A stretch of DNA of 64,000 nucleotides from JAPHSX01 sp039714395 (GCA_039714395.1 JBDLJH010000013.1:21802-85801); one strand, 5' to 3'; shown: positions 9,066 through 18,356, numbered from the stretch's first letter. A program made the numbers and translations. The notes: generated by a model from the letters alone, not told the origin.

Positions 9066-9364
9066 ACAGTTAAAGGGGGGCAGAATGGAGTTAAATGAGG
9101 CAGATCCCATTTTGCCGGGAGTCTTATATCTGCGGAAGAATAGAATAATATTAATTTTATGTATTTCTTAAGAGCAATAAAGTAGAAACACTTCATAAAC
9201 AACAGCTTGAAGCTGCTGCTGGAATGGAGGGAATCGAGCGCAGTACCGTAACGGTTTGATTGTCTTCCACTAAGATTTCAGGAAATTGGCATTTTCCCTT
9301 ATATCGTCTATGGTCATAAGACTAAGTGTGTTGCATGGGTATTGATATATAAGGAGATACTCAC
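9066..9364. other. Gap without a convincing gene
   Basis: AT-rich spacer. A 28-codon frame from 9085 (MELNEADPILPG...) follows a purine-rich stretch but resembles nothing I know. A stretch near 9180-9258 reads like coding remnant (KVETLHKQQLEAAAGMEGI) without a start. I see no RNA gene. Confidence 0.4.
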
Positions 9365-9616
9365 ATGCAAAATGCCACTACTCAGAACAGTAAGCTCCCC
9401 TTCAAATGTCGCATGCTAGTTGTGTCCTTGGCCAGTGCGTCGCTTATGCTAATAATCATTTTGTTACTCTCCTACACCGCTTATATCTCCACTGAGGTGG
9501 CGATATGGGCTGCAGTGGGCGTATTCTTTGCGGCTGCTATTTATGAGTCTTTTCTATTCTCCCTAATCACAAGACACATGCTCAATACAGTCAATAAAAA
9601 TTCAGAAGAGTTATAG
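9365..9616 (+). CDS. Small two-helix membrane protein
   Basis: An 83-residue protein with an AAGGAGATAC ribosome site. Two hydrophobic helices (about residues 17-41 and 46-68) are separated by a short turn. The N-terminus is cytoplasm-compatible and basic (KLPFKCR) and the tail is polar. No family recognised. It sits between the U32 gene and a decayed dehydrogenase. Confidence 0.55.
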   Translation: MQNATTQNSKLPFKCRMLVVSLASASLMLIIILLLSYTAYISTEVAIWAAVGVFFAAAIYESFLFSLITRHMLNTVNKNSEEL

Positions 9617-9750
9617 ACCCTACCAAAGAATCCGGGGTCATCTCCTCCGTGTTCTATCCTCAACGGTTGTTCCCGGTAAAAAACCAGCAATCGATGAGCT
9701 TATCGTTATGTTCGGCCTAGACTACACTTACATGATATAACTTTATCAAC

Positions 9751-10304
9751 AAGGTTGATCTTAAAGAAGGACAAAGTGTTTTTGTTAATGGAGCAACCGG
9801 CGCCATTGGTCTGCGGCAGTTCAATCTCTAAAATATTTTGGCATTAATGTTACTGCAGTATGTGGCACAGAAAGCATTGAGCTGGTGAAATCACTGGGGG
9901 CGTGTAGGGTAATCGACTATACGAAACAGAATTTCACTAAAGAGGAGCAGCAATAGCACTATGTTTTCGACACCGTCGGTAAGAGCTCATTCTTCAAATG
10001 CAGACGGCGACTTCACCCCGGCGGTATTTATATCTCATCTGATCTTGGCTACATGGCCCAGAACCTTTTCCTGCCGTTCATCACCTCTATCGTCAAGCCA
10101 TTCATTGGTGGCAGAAAAACCCTCTTCCCGATCCCGAAAGATATTAGAGGAAGCCTGGAGTTAATCAATAAACTCATGGAGGAGGAAAAATTTAAACCGG
10201 TGATAGATAGAGAATATCTGCTGGAACAGATTGTCGAGGCGTATAAATATGTTGAAAAGGGACACAAGAAGGGGAATGTGGTGATCACGGGGAGACATGA
10301 TTAG
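9751..10304 (+). pseudogene. Decayed zinc-type/quinone-type (MDR) dehydrogenase
   Basis: Reads KVDLKEGQSVFVNGATGAIG, the nucleotide-binding start of an MDR dehydrogenase. A frameshift near 9812-9815 follows, then AVQSLKYFGINVTAVCGT and SLGACRVIDYTKQNF in the next frame. An in-frame TAG at 9954-9956 interrupts it, after which the frame continues (HYVFDTVGKSSF) to PVIDREYLLEQIVEAYKYVE and the end at 10304. The N-terminal catalytic half is absent. Two lesions plus truncation make it non-functional. Confidence 0.8.
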
Positions 10305-10473
10305 ATAGCAATACTCGCTTAGAACCAGGATGATCAGGCTTGATTGCCCTGTTCGGGCTGGTGTAGAGACTTCCGCGGGTTTCCATGGTTGATGTGAATC
10401 ATGTACCTGAGCCCATCAAGTATAGGATAATGATCAGCTGGTTATTCCCCATTTATTGTGAGATAGAGAAAGT

Positions 10474-11073
10474 ATGTTCAAGATGATACAACGTTCCATG
10501 GTGGCCACTACCCTTCTGATAGGATTGAGTGGTTGCTACCCCCAGTCACTGGTCACTGCGGAGACGAAAGTTAGCGTTCCTGTTGCAGAGAAGTACCTGA
10601 TGATCTGGGACCGATTGCCAAAGAGCTCGCGTGAGAATCTCCTGGGTACACTTATTCATGTAAATCAACGCCAGGATGGGAGCTATAGTCTGGAGTATAA
10701 ACATCGGCGTAAGAGGGAGCGTAAAACCTTCGAAACTCTGAAGCTGGCTGATAGCTTTTATATCCAGCTTAGAGATGGAGATGCCTTTGAGTTGATGCGT
10801 GTGGAGTTTCTTGGGGATGAGGTGGAACTCTTTAGTGAGCTCCCCGGCTGTTCAATAAAAAATGGTGACGGTAAAAATTCAGAGATCAACATGATCCGGC
10901 TGGATACCAGAAACTGTGTTCCAGCACTGGGTATCTCACCTACGGAGATGAAAGTAACGGATGGCGTTGGGAAAATTCTCTTACAGGGTGGGACAGCGGA
11001 AGCGATTGAGTTTTTGGAGCGGTACGGAAGCAAGATGTATGCTGAGAAGAAGTATCGCCTGAAGGTGCAATAA
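10474..11073 (+). CDS. Hypothetical lipoprotein
   Basis: A 199-residue protein whose signal peptide ends in the lipobox LSGC (Cys near residue 22), so it is probably anchored to a periplasmic membrane face. The rest is soluble and basic-acidic mixed (HRRKRERKTFETLKLADSFYIQ), with two further cysteines (ELPGCSIKNG, DTRNCVPALG). No domain recognised. It is a single-gene unit converging on the small CCGSCGG gene. Confidence 0.6.
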   Translation: MFKMIQRSMVATTLLIGLSGCYPQSLVTAETKVSVPVAEKYLMIWDRLPKSSRENLLGTLIHVNQRQDGSYSLEYKHRRKRERKTFETLKLADSFYIQLRDGDAFELMRVEFLGDEVELFSELPGCSIKNGDGKNSEINMIRLDTRNCVPALGISPTEMKVTDGVGKILLQGGTAEAIEFLERYGSKMYAEKKYRLKVQ

Positions 11074-11138
11074 GGGAACAATAGGGTTGAGCCGCCCCCG
11101 GTCTATCGCATATAACCAATAAAGCTTCAGGATCAGAA

Positions 11139-11158
11139 AGGGGGCCAGACGGCCCCCT
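11139..11158. terminator. GC hairpin between convergent genes
   Basis: A perfect 8-bp stem (AGGGGGCC/GGCCCCCT) with a 4-base loop AGAC, between the lipoprotein gene on the plus strand and the small Cys-rich gene on the minus strand. The T-tracts are weak on both sides, so terminator activity is plausible rather than certain. Confidence 0.45.
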
Positions 11159-11220
11159 CTCACTACGATCACTTACGGCCAATCATTGATGTAACCATGG
11201 TGACTGGAACAGACAACGAA

Positions 11221-11328
11221 CTACTTCTGCCCCTTATCCTTGCTTTCTTCCTTTGCCTTGTTTTGCTCTTTATCCTGCTCTTTGTTCGGCTCGCTATCCT
11301 GACCACCACAGCTTCCACAACAACCCAT
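11221..11328 (-). CDS. Cys-rich microprotein (MGCCGSCGG...)
   Basis: A 35-residue frame: MGCCGSCGGQDSEP followed by a Lys/Glu/Gln-rich charged tail. A GAGGT ribosome site lies about 6 bases upstream of the ATG. The clustered CCxxC motif at the extreme N-terminus suggests metal binding. I recall similar short CCGSCGG-start proteins annotated in gammaproteobacteria, without known function. The tail is probably disordered. It is too short for standard gene callers; support comes from the ribosome site, the biased composition and its placement in an otherwise empty gap. Confidence 0.55.
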   Translation of the reverse strand: MGCCGSCGGQDSEPNKEQDKEQNKAKEESKDKGQK

Positions 11329-11419
11329 ATCTAGACCTCATTACATTTACGTTTAAAGTGGGGGCATATTAACACTATCTAAAAGAGAGGGTATTGATTT
11401 AGGTTAAGCCCGCCCTCGG

Positions 11420-12619
11420 CTAGTCTGGATCCCCCTCCATGTTGGGGCCTATCAGTATGGGGGCATAGCTGAAGAGATAGATGACGTAGGCCAATACCCA
11501 TAGTCCCCCGGCAATGGCGATGCCCCAGCTTGTTAGTGCTGGTAGCCAGGCAGGGAGTATCATTCGCAGCACTGCGGCCAGCAAAACAGCTATATAGGCC
11601 AGGGTGATCAGGCGAGGCGGTTCCAGAGGACGCCCCGTATGCCCCAGTGTGACCCGCGAGATCATCGCCAGAATCATTCCACCCATGGCGCCGACTGTAA
11701 AAGAGTGCAGTGCGGCGCTGAGATTATTTATCAAGCCAAGGCTATAGAGTGCCAGGGCGACAAACCCCAGCGGGATAAAGGCATAGGCCAGATGGAGTGA
11801 CCAGAGCAGCGGTATGCCCCGGCAGTACTGGAACCCCCAGCGCAGAAAACGCCAGCCGTTCACCAGCGCACCGACACTGGCTATAACCAGTAGTAGCCAC
11901 GAGGGGACCGATGCAAAACCCACCCAGGCGATGATCAGCATCAGGATAATGGTGGTGATACTTGCCACCTCCAGCCAACGAATGGGCTGGGCTTTGCGGT
12001 ACCTGGTGCTATTGGCGGTGAAGGCGGGAACCACCCTCCCACCGAGGAACGCAATGACCAAAACAAACCATAAAATAGCCGCGTGGAGCGACTGCATTGC
12101 CAATGCACTATTCCCCGTTACAACGGCCCAATGACTCACCCCATTGAGTAGCGTCAGGCTAAGAAGCATCGGTAGAAACACCATATTGCGCCACTGTCGT
12201 GCTTTGATGATCGGATAGGCCATCGCAGCGGTTACCAGTAACAGGTAAAGCAGATCACCGGCCATGATGAGTCCATCGGGCAGTCCTTCACCAAGGGCGA
12301 TCAGGAGGCGGCCCGAGATCCATGCCCCGGCCAGAACAAGCAACTGCCCGCCTCGCAGAGCTGCAATACCGGTCCAGGATGCAACGGCGGTTAGCAGAAA
12401 GCCCCCTACAATTGCCGCCCCAAAGCCAAACAGCATTTCATGGCCGTGCCACCACACCGCCCCGCCGTAAGGCTGCCAGCTGAAAGGGTTGAGCCAAAAG
12501 TGAGCCCACCAGCTCATAGCCACTACGGCGAACAGTGTTCCCCCCAGAAAGAGGGGCCTGAAGGCCAGGCTTAGTAGCGGCGGGATCGCCTTGTTGATGT
12601 GACTGTTATCCATCGACAT
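11420..12619 (-). CDS. nnrS: NnrS family membrane protein
   Basis: A polytopic membrane protein of about 399 residues with around 12 hydrophobic helices. NnrS is a haem/copper protein linked to protection from nitric oxide and iron-nitrosyl stress during denitrification. Family features are the start IPPLLSLAFRPLFLGG, the WHGHEMLFGFGAAIVGGFLLTA segment and the late SRVTLGHTGRPL motif. The ATG at 12619 or 12613 is preferred because residues encoded upstream to 12688 are hydrophilic and atypical. It is divergent from the DUF1059 gene across about 300 bases. No NO reductase gene is in the window. Confidence 0.87.
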   Translation of the reverse strand: MSMDNSHINKAIPPLLSLAFRPLFLGGTLFAVVAMSWWAHFWLNPFSWQPYGGAVWWHGHEMLFGFGAAIVGGFLLTAVASWTGIAALRGGQLLVLAGAWISGRLLIALGEGLPDGLIMAGDLLYLLLVTAAMAYPIIKARQWRNMVFLPMLLSLTLLNGVSHWAVVTGNSALAMQSLHAAILWFVLVIAFLGGRVVPAFTANSTRYRKAQPIRWLEVASITTIILMLIIAWVGFASVPSWLLLVIASVGALVNGWRFLRWGFQYCRGIPLLWSLHLAYAFIPLGFVALALYSLGLINNLSAALHSFTVGAMGGMILAMISRVTLGHTGRPLEPPRLITLAYIAVLLAAVLRMILPAWLPALTSWGIAIAGGLWVLAYVIYLFSYAPILIGPNMEGDPD

Positions 12620-12914
12620 CAATAGGGTTAATTCTGCTGTGGAGTGGCCCTGAGTTGTGCCGGAAGTTGAATGACCGTAACAAGGCATAAGAGGGGGCTG
12701 GCAAAATCGGGGTAAGGTTTAAAGTAAGCCCCTGCGACCAATACGCCTTAAGTATTTTCATTTGTTCCTATTGGCTTTAATTAATCATCGTTCATTTATA
12801 TTGCATTTCCCGACAAATATACTATGTTTTTGACGATGAATGTCGTTACGTAGCTGAAATCCGGTGAAATAACCCCATCATCTATCCAGTAAATCAACCT
12901 CCAAGGAGGACGTC

Positions 12915-13109
12915 ATGGCACGCTATTACATTGATTGTCGAGATTATCCCAGCGATATAGGTTGCACTGTTGCCCTTTCCGCTGATAGTGAAGAAGAACT
13001 CATTGATGCCGCGATACAGCATGGAACAAAGGTACATGGTTACGAGGATACACCTGAGTTCAGGGCAGAAATGAAGAAGACGTTTAAGCAAGGATCCCCC
13101 CCGGCCTAG
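12915..13109 (+). CDS. DUF1059 family small protein
   Basis: A 64-residue cytoplasmic protein with a strong AAGGAGG ribosome site. The sequence MARYYIDCRDYPSDIGCTVA, then SADSEEELIDAAIQHGTKVHGY, fits DUF1059, whose function is unknown. Two cysteines (C8, C17) and a histidine-containing segment are conserved-looking. It may share the divergent promoter region with nnrS. Confidence 0.75.
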   Translation: MARYYIDCRDYPSDIGCTVALSADSEEELIDAAIQHGTKVHGYEDTPEFRAEMKKTFKQGSPPA

Positions 13110-13495
13110 GGAAGGCCGAACAGGAGACCGGGGCTAGAAACAGATCTTTCTCTATTGGGAGGTTCGGGTTCTGGCCCCGGTTTATGGTTTTGGCACAAGC
13201 AGTTATTACGGAGTACGAGAAGAAGAGTCAGCAAACATCCTAAAGCTGAGATGCGGGGGTTTGATTCGACAGGCAGCAGACAGATGCGGACACTTTGGAA
13301 CGGCCCTGATGGGCTATCGACCACTGTTGTATCCATCATGCAGATACCTTGTTAGGTAACACACCTGCCCAATGCAACACTCCAGCGCCAGCTCAAATTG
13401 TTATACCTGACTAACCAATGGTGCTCTAGCCGATAATAGGGGTATGTCACCTCAATTGCGTTATGAGGAACATAACCAATGCAGGAGAAACCAAC
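13110..13495. other. Gap without a recognised gene
   Basis: A GC hairpin (CGGCC/GGCCG) overlaps the end of the DUF1059 gene near 13100-13117, without a T-tract. The remainder shows no frame with a ribosome site, no RNA gene and no clear repeat. Confidence 0.4.
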
Positions 13496-13864
13496 ATGGC
13501 AACAACAACTTTGACAAAAAGAAATTTCACGAACTCCGATGAGGTTCGTGAGTTCCCTAATCATAGCGGTTCGATGAAGGTCATTGATCTGGGTGAAGAG
13601 GCAGTAGGCTATGTGACCTATGGTGTGGGCTGGAAGTGGTCTTCAGATATGAAGCCCATAGTTGGCACTGACAGTTGTCAGGCAACGCATAACTTCTACG
13701 TGATCTCAGGGCGCATGGCTATCCTCTCCGCTGATGGGAAAGAGTCTGTGGTCGGCCCCGGTGACGTGGTCTTTGTTGCACCGGGTCACGATGCATGGAC
13801 TGTTGGTGATGAACCCTGTGTATGCCTGGACTGGACAGCAGCTCGCGGCTACGCAAAACACTAA
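13496..13864 (+). CDS. Cupin-domain protein
   Basis: About 122 residues from the ATG at 13496, which has a CAGGAGAAACC ribosome site. A single cupin barrel is visible: QATHNFYVISGRMAILSADG is motif 1 (with H and E-equivalent positions), and GPGDVVFVAPGHDAWTVGDEP is motif 2 with its His. The conserved C-terminal CVCLDWTAARGYAK also occurs in cupins annotated as hypothetical. A metal-dependent small-molecule or sensor role is possible; the substrate is unknown. Confidence 0.75.
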   Translation: MATTTLTKRNFTNSDEVREFPNHSGSMKVIDLGEEAVGYVTYGVGWKWSSDMKPIVGTDSCQATHNFYVISGRMAILSADGKESVVGPGDVVFVAPGHDAWTVGDEPCVCLDWTAARGYAKH

Positions 13865-13912
13865 GCAAAAAGGGGAGAATCTGGGACAGGGAGTGATGAA
13901 CAGGTAAAGAAA

Positions 13913-13956
13913 AGGGGCCAGAGAATATTGGACTATTCTCGGCTCCTGTTTTTTTG
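13913..13956 (+). terminator. Rho-independent terminator after cupin gene
   Basis: A long stem (AGGGGCCAGAGAATA paired with TATTCTCGGCTCCT, one bulge) with a 6-base loop, followed by G and seven T residues. A run of A before the stem could also serve the minus-strand ycbK-like gene that converges on it. Confidence 0.85.
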
Positions 13957-14013
13957 CGTCTGAAGTGCGGCCACATAGGCTTTGTCGACGTTATATCAAT
14001 GTATGGCGTAGTG

Positions 14014-14550
14014 CTACCAGAAGCGGGTACGACCGGTATCGAGATGGATAAAGTTCGACTTTTGGTAGTAACCTACCCCGCCTGCCCGCTGGCTTAGGGC
14101 TACCTGACGTAGGTGCTTTAGTTCCACACCCGGTAGGCGGATATCGATCGCCCGCCCCTGCATGTGCAGGCTGCGCTTGGCCACGCCGTTGCTGGCCCGT
14201 TGCAGCTTGGCATTACTTGCCGCAGAGCGGTATCCGGAGATGACCTGGAAGCTCCCATTATGGCCGAGCTGTTGCTGCAGGCTGTGCAGCCGGTCTAGAA
14301 GTTTGTAATCGATGGAGCTGACCTCCCCGCTACGGTGGTCACGCAGCAGACGATTGATAGCCGTGAGTTCATCTTCGAGGTAGACGCCATCGGCCCAGTA
14401 GGGGGTCGTGAGTCGCTCACCGGTATGGATATTGTAAAGGCTCAGGCGACGTTCTCCACTCTGTACGACGGCTTTGGCCATCGCCGCAGGGGCGGCGAGG
14501 GTCGCCCCGGCAACGGCGGCGTACTGTAGAAAGGTTCGGCGTGACATCAT
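14014..14550 (-). CDS. YcbK-type peptidoglycan endopeptidase (DUF882, M15-like)
   Basis: About 178 residues. A Tat-type signal is visible (MMSRRTFLQYAAVAGATLAA). The domain has FQVISGYRSAASNAKL, then SLHMQGRAIDIRLPG and FIHLDTG, which supply the His/Asp/His zinc ligands of the M15/DUF882 fold. E. coli MepK (YcbK) cleaves L,D-3-3 crosslinks made by YcbB/LdtD. Here the gene likewise sits directly after a YcbB-type L,D-transpeptidase gene. The ATG at 14550 places the twin-arginine motif at the N-terminus. Confidence 0.85.
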   Translation of the reverse strand: MMSRRTFLQYAAVAGATLAAPAAMAKAVVQSGERRLSLYNIHTGERLTTPYWADGVYLEDELTAINRLLRDHRSGEVSSIDYKLLDRLHSLQQQLGHNGSFQVISGYRSAASNAKLQRASNGVAKRSLHMQGRAIDIRLPGVELKHLRQVALSQRAGGVGYYQKSNFIHLDTGRTRFW

Positions 14551-14605
14551 CTGTTTTGCTCCCACTAAAACACACACTCATAAAATCTAAGACCACAAAA
14601 GCTCA

Positions 14606-16270
14606 CTAGAGTTCCCTGTCCGGCAGACGGATCAAGAGCATCTCATCTTCGCCGTAGACATCCTTGCGGAAGTGCACTGCCCCATCATCGCCGACCCAGG
14701 CGGTCAGATAGAGCAGGTAGACCGGTACCGAGGGGCTAACTGGTACCCTGCGGGTAGCCCCTGTGGCAACCACCGAACGGATCTTCTCCTCAGTCCAGTG
14801 TAGCAATGGCTTATTGGCAAGGATATAGGCGGCCAGTCGGGATGGCTCCTCAACGCGGATGCAGCCATGACTGAGGGCACGCTCTGTCCGGTTAAAAAGC
14901 TGCCGCCCCGGTGTGTCGTGCAGGTAGATATCGAATTCGTTGGTGAAGATAAACTTGGTCTTCCCCAGCGGGTTTTTCGGCCCGGGATCCTGGCGCAACA
15001 TATAGGGAAAGTGGTTCTCGTTCAGCCGCGACCAGTTGATACTCCTGGGGGCGAGTTCCTTGCCATCGTCCCAGTGGCTGAAGACCCGAATCCCCCGCGA
15101 TGCAAAATAGCCAGGATGGCGTCGCTGTCGGGGAATGAGTTCATCCAGAGCGATCGACAGCGGTATGGTCCAGTAGGGGTTAAACACGACGGTATGAATC
15201 TTCCCCGCGATCAAAGGAGTCGGACGCTGGAGGGTGCCGATGATCGTATTCATGGTGAACTGTCGTTCGCCATGATTGTAGGCGCTCAGGTGGTAGGCGG
15301 CGACATTGACGATGATATGGCGGTGACCGAGTTGATTGGGTAGCCAGCGCCAGCGCTCCATGTTCAGCCTGATCTGGGTGATGCGTTGGCTCAGCGGCAC
15401 ATTGAGTTCGGCGAGGGTCAGCGGCCCGACGACACCATCCACTCTCAGGCCGTGGCGCAGCTGGAAGCGCTCAATGGCGTAGCGCAGTGCTTGGTCAAAA
15501 AGCATTTCATCCTCAACCGGGGCAAACTGCAGCTCCCCCTCAAGGTGCAGCCGCTGGCGCAGCAGGGGGGTGCGTGGATCTTGCACCCCGGCGCGTAGCG
15601 TCCTTCCTGCCGGGATGGTCGGCCAGCCATTATTGGCGGCCTCGATCTTACGATAGCGGGCCAGGGCATCGCGCAAACGCCGATAGGCGGGGTGGGTAGG
15701 AGGCAGGCTCTTGAGTGCGATCTTAAAATCGTCGCTGGTCAGTAGCGCCTGTAGCAGGGAGACGCTGTCGGTTTCGGCCACCTCAATGTGCCAGAGCTGC
15801 TCGCTCCACATCGGATCGATCTGCCCCGATTGCAGTTTGCGGCTGTAATCGAAAAAGGCGTTGGTCAGCAGCAGCTCAAGCGTGATCAGCTCGTGGATAC
15901 TCTCACTCGGCCACAACTGCACTAGAAGCGGGAGCGGGTAGGCGGCGGGCTCCAGCCCCTCGTTTCCGGCCTGATGCAGTGTCCTAAGTAGAATTTCAGC
16001 GTCTGTGTTGGTCCCGCTCGTATCGACCCACACCGGCAGGTAGTCGCGCGTGGTATAAAAGGTAGCCAGTTGCGTCCAGTGAAGTTGCGATGAATAACTC
16101 CCGGAACGCTGTCCAAGCTGAGAGCGCAACTCCGCGGCAAACGCCCCAGCTTCCTGGGGTGCCATAGACTCCGTCTGGGCCATCTCGGCATGGAGCGCAG
16201 CACTCCACAACAACCCGATCAGGGCCGTAAAGATGAGGCGCAGAGTGAGAGGTGAATGGCGTGGCTGCAT
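14606..16270 (-). CDS. YcbB/LdtD-type L,D-transpeptidase
   Basis: A 554-residue secreted enzyme forming 3-3 crosslinks in peptidoglycan. Signal peptide residues 1-29 end near LHA. A peptidoglycan-binding domain (RFQLRHGLRVDGVVGPLTLAELN, about 270-300) precedes the YkuD catalytic domain. The active site is LSHGCIRVEEPSRLA (Cys near 470), with upstream HDTPGRQLF supplying a conserved His. NPYWTIPLSIA and DPGPKNPLGK are further family signatures. It is the first gene of a pair with the ycbK-type endopeptidase gene. Confidence 0.9.
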   Translation of the reverse strand: MQPRHSPLTLRLIFTALIGLLWSAALHAEMAQTESMAPQEAGAFAAELRSQLGQRSGSYSSQLHWTQLATFYTTRDYLPVWVDTSGTNTDAEILLRTLHQAGNEGLEPAAYPLPLLVQLWPSESIHELITLELLLTNAFFDYSRKLQSGQIDPMWSEQLWHIEVAETDSVSLLQALLTSDDFKIALKSLPPTHPAYRRLRDALARYRKIEAANNGWPTIPAGRTLRAGVQDPRTPLLRQRLHLEGELQFAPVEDEMLFDQALRYAIERFQLRHGLRVDGVVGPLTLAELNVPLSQRITQIRLNMERWRWLPNQLGHRHIIVNVAAYHLSAYNHGERQFTMNTIIGTLQRPTPLIAGKIHTVVFNPYWTIPLSIALDELIPRQRRHPGYFASRGIRVFSHWDDGKELAPRSINWSRLNENHFPYMLRQDPGPKNPLGKTKFIFTNEFDIYLHDTPGRQLFNRTERALSHGCIRVEEPSRLAAYILANKPLLHWTEEKIRSVVATGATRRVPVSPSVPVYLLYLTAWVGDDGAVHFRKDVYGEDEMLLIRLPDREL

Positions 16271-16525
16271 CGATTTCTGGATTCCCGTTTATTGCCTTAA
16301 TTGTCCTGTAAAGTATGGCAATAATTTCCTGAATAATCACTGAAGCGTATAACGCGCTTCCAGCAGGGGCTGTGCTATTCAGGTGTTAGTGATACCAGCC
16401 CACCTTGTCGGCTTGCCGGTTCCATTATAATAGCCGGTGACAAATCCAGGTTTATTAATTAAAGGTGCCAGAGTCCTTTTGTTAGTCGTCCTTTACATGT
16501 CTAGAACAGGGCTGGATTAAGCATT

Positions 16526-17068
16526 TCATAATTTTCTTAGCTGTTGTGCATATCGCTCGACCTGCTTCCAGTCGGTATATTCATAGTCTCTGGAGGTGTC
16601 AGTTCCTTCACCCGCCTTTTTTGCGATGCCTTTCATCACCCATTTCAGTGGCAGCGGGTACTTTGAGTAAGTCAGTGCTCCCGCAATCATCTCGGCACCC
16701 TCAAATCTTACCAGCAGTTGTTGATTCATCTTTTTTCGGGCATCTGCGAGCCAGTTCGCCCTTAGCTCTGGATCTTTAGTCGCAGCACTTAGGAGGACAA
16801 GGAAAAAAGACCTTGTCTTCGACTCAATCTGTTCGTTGTTTCGATTGATAAAGTTAACCAACTCCGGCTCCAGGCCTCCAGCGTGCATGGAAGCCCCGAA
16901 AACGAGCAGATCAAACGAACTGAGGTCGAGCTTGTCTGATGCAATGGGGGCGTGAGCATTAACGAGTTGCACGCTTGCACCGGACTTTTTCAGGTGCTCT
17001 GAAATCTGCGTGGCCACCTTTTCAGTTTGGCCCTCTCTTGTAGCGTAAAGAATGAGTACTTTTTTCAT
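16526..17068 (-). CDS. HemG-like flavodoxin-domain protein
   Basis: A 180-residue flavodoxin fold starting MKKVLILYATREGQTEKVA, the FMN phosphate-binding loop. The C-terminal pattern IAGALTYSKYPLPLKWVMK followed by GEGTDTSRDYEYTDW closely follows E. coli HemG, the menaquinone-dependent protoporphyrinogen IX dehydrogenase of haem synthesis. Length equals HemG (181 residues). It is downstream of tdh-kbl but separated by a hairpin, so it may have its own promoter. Function as HemG is likely; a generic flavodoxin reductase is the alternative. Confidence 0.82.
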   Translation of the reverse strand: MKKVLILYATREGQTEKVATQISEHLKKSGASVQLVNAHAPIASDKLDLSSFDLLVFGASMHAGGLEPELVNFINRNNEQIESKTRSFFLVLLSAATKDPELRANWLADARKKMNQQLLVRFEGAEMIAGALTYSKYPLPLKWVMKGIAKKAGEGTDTSRDYEYTDWKQVERYAQQLRKL

Positions 17069-17099
17069 GGCTAGAATAGATAGGAAGGAGAAACCCGGT

Positions 17100-17136
17100 C
17101 AGAGAACAATATCTACTAATAAATAATTGCTCTCTG
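17100..17136 (-). terminator. Inverted repeat just after kbl
   Basis: Arms CAGAGAACAAT and ATTGCTCTCTG (10 of 11 bases pair, with G-U) are separated by 15 bases, directly after the kbl stop. There is no clear T-tract, so it may be a terminator or an mRNA-stabilising 3' hairpin. Confidence 0.35.
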
Positions 17137-18336
17137 TCATGTCCCCTCTTTCAGTTCAGCATAGGTCGCTGCAAACGCCTTAATCGCCTTATCAAGATCC
17201 TCTCTGGTGTGAGCGGCTGAAATCTGTGTACGAATTCTTGCCTTGCCTTTCGGTACTACCGGGAAGAAAAACCCAATGGCGTAGATGCCGCGTTCCAGTA
17301 GCCTTTTAGACATTTCCTGTGCCAGCGCGGCATCACCCAGCATCACCGGTACTATCGGATGCTCACCAGGCTTGATGTCAAATCCGGCCTCCTTCATTCC
17401 CTTGCGAAAATAACGTGTGTTCTCTTCCAGTCGGTCTCGTAGCTCTGTGGATGCAGATAGCATCTCCAGTACTTTTATCGAGGCGGCGCAGATGGCGGGT
17501 GCCACGGTGTTTGAGAACAGATAGGGGCGGGAGCGTTGGCGCAACATGTCGATGATCTCTTTGCGCCCTGAGGTATAGCCACCGGAGGCCCCACCGAGTG
17601 CCTTGCCGAAGGTGCCGGTGATAATGTCGACACGATCCATGACTCCACAATATTCGTGTACGCCACGACCGGTCTTGCCCATAAAACCAACGGCATGACA
17701 GTCGTCGTGGTGCACCATCGCATCGTACTGATCGGCCAGATCGCAGATCTTGTCGAGCTGGGCGATGGTGCCATCCATGGAGAAGACGCCATCGGTGGTG
17801 ATCAGGATGCGACGTGCCCCGGCGGCCTTCGCCTCCTTGAGCTTCTGTTTAAGGTCTTGCATGTCGTTATTTTTATAACGATAGCGGGCAGCCTTACAGA
17901 GGCGTACGCCATCAATAATTGAGGCGTGGTTTAGCTCGTCGGAGATGACGGCGTCTTCTTTGCCAAGAATGGTTTCGAATAGCCCGGTATTGGCATCAAA
18001 GCAGGCGGCATAGAGAATGGTCTCTTCCATGCCGAGAAAGTCGGAGACCTTCTGTTCGAGTTGCTTGTGAATGGACTGGGTGCCGCAGATAAAACGCACC
18101 GAGGAGAGACCGAAGCCCCACTGGTCATAACTTTCCCTGGCGGCCTGAATCACTTCCGGGTTGTTGGCCAGACCGAGGTAGTTGTTGGCGCACATATTGA
18201 CCACCTCGCTGCCATCGGCGAGGGTTATATCATTCTTCTGGTCAGAAGCGATAATGCGCTCGTTCTTCCACAGGCCGGAATCTTTTATCTCCTGCAGATC
18301 CTGTTGCAGACTCTGTTTAGCGCTTTTGAAACTCAT
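17137..18336 (-). CDS. kbl: Glycine C-acetyltransferase (2-amino-3-ketobutyrate CoA ligase)
   Basis: A 399-residue PLP enzyme of the alpha-oxoamine synthase family. It cleaves 2-amino-3-oxobutyrate with CoA to glycine and acetyl-CoA, the second step of threonine breakdown. Motifs include NNYLGLANNPEV, FDANTGLFETIL, HDDCHAVGF and the PLP lysine in GTFGKALGGASGG. Length matches E. coli Kbl (398). Its start lies 20 bases after tdh, so they are co-transcribed, in the order tdh-kbl rather than E. coli kbl-tdh. Confidence 0.95.
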   Translation of the reverse strand: MSFKSAKQSLQQDLQEIKDSGLWKNERIIASDQKNDITLADGSEVVNMCANNYLGLANNPEVIQAARESYDQWGFGLSSVRFICGTQSIHKQLEQKVSDFLGMEETILYAACFDANTGLFETILGKEDAVISDELNHASIIDGVRLCKAARYRYKNNDMQDLKQKLKEAKAAGARRILITTDGVFSMDGTIAQLDKICDLADQYDAMVHHDDCHAVGFMGKTGRGVHEYCGVMDRVDIITGTFGKALGGASGGYTSGRKEIIDMLRQRSRPYLFSNTVAPAICAASIKVLEMLSASTELRDRLEENTRYFRKGMKEAGFDIKPGEHPIVPVMLGDAALAQEMSKRLLERGIYAIGFFFPVVPKGKARIRTQISAAHTREDLDKAIKAFAATYAELKEGT

Positions 18337-18356
18337 AGTGAATTCTCGTTGTTAAT

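Noticed and set aside
9085..9171. 28-codon frame after the U32 gene
   Set aside because: A purine-rich stretch precedes it, but the sequence resembles nothing and there is no second line of support.
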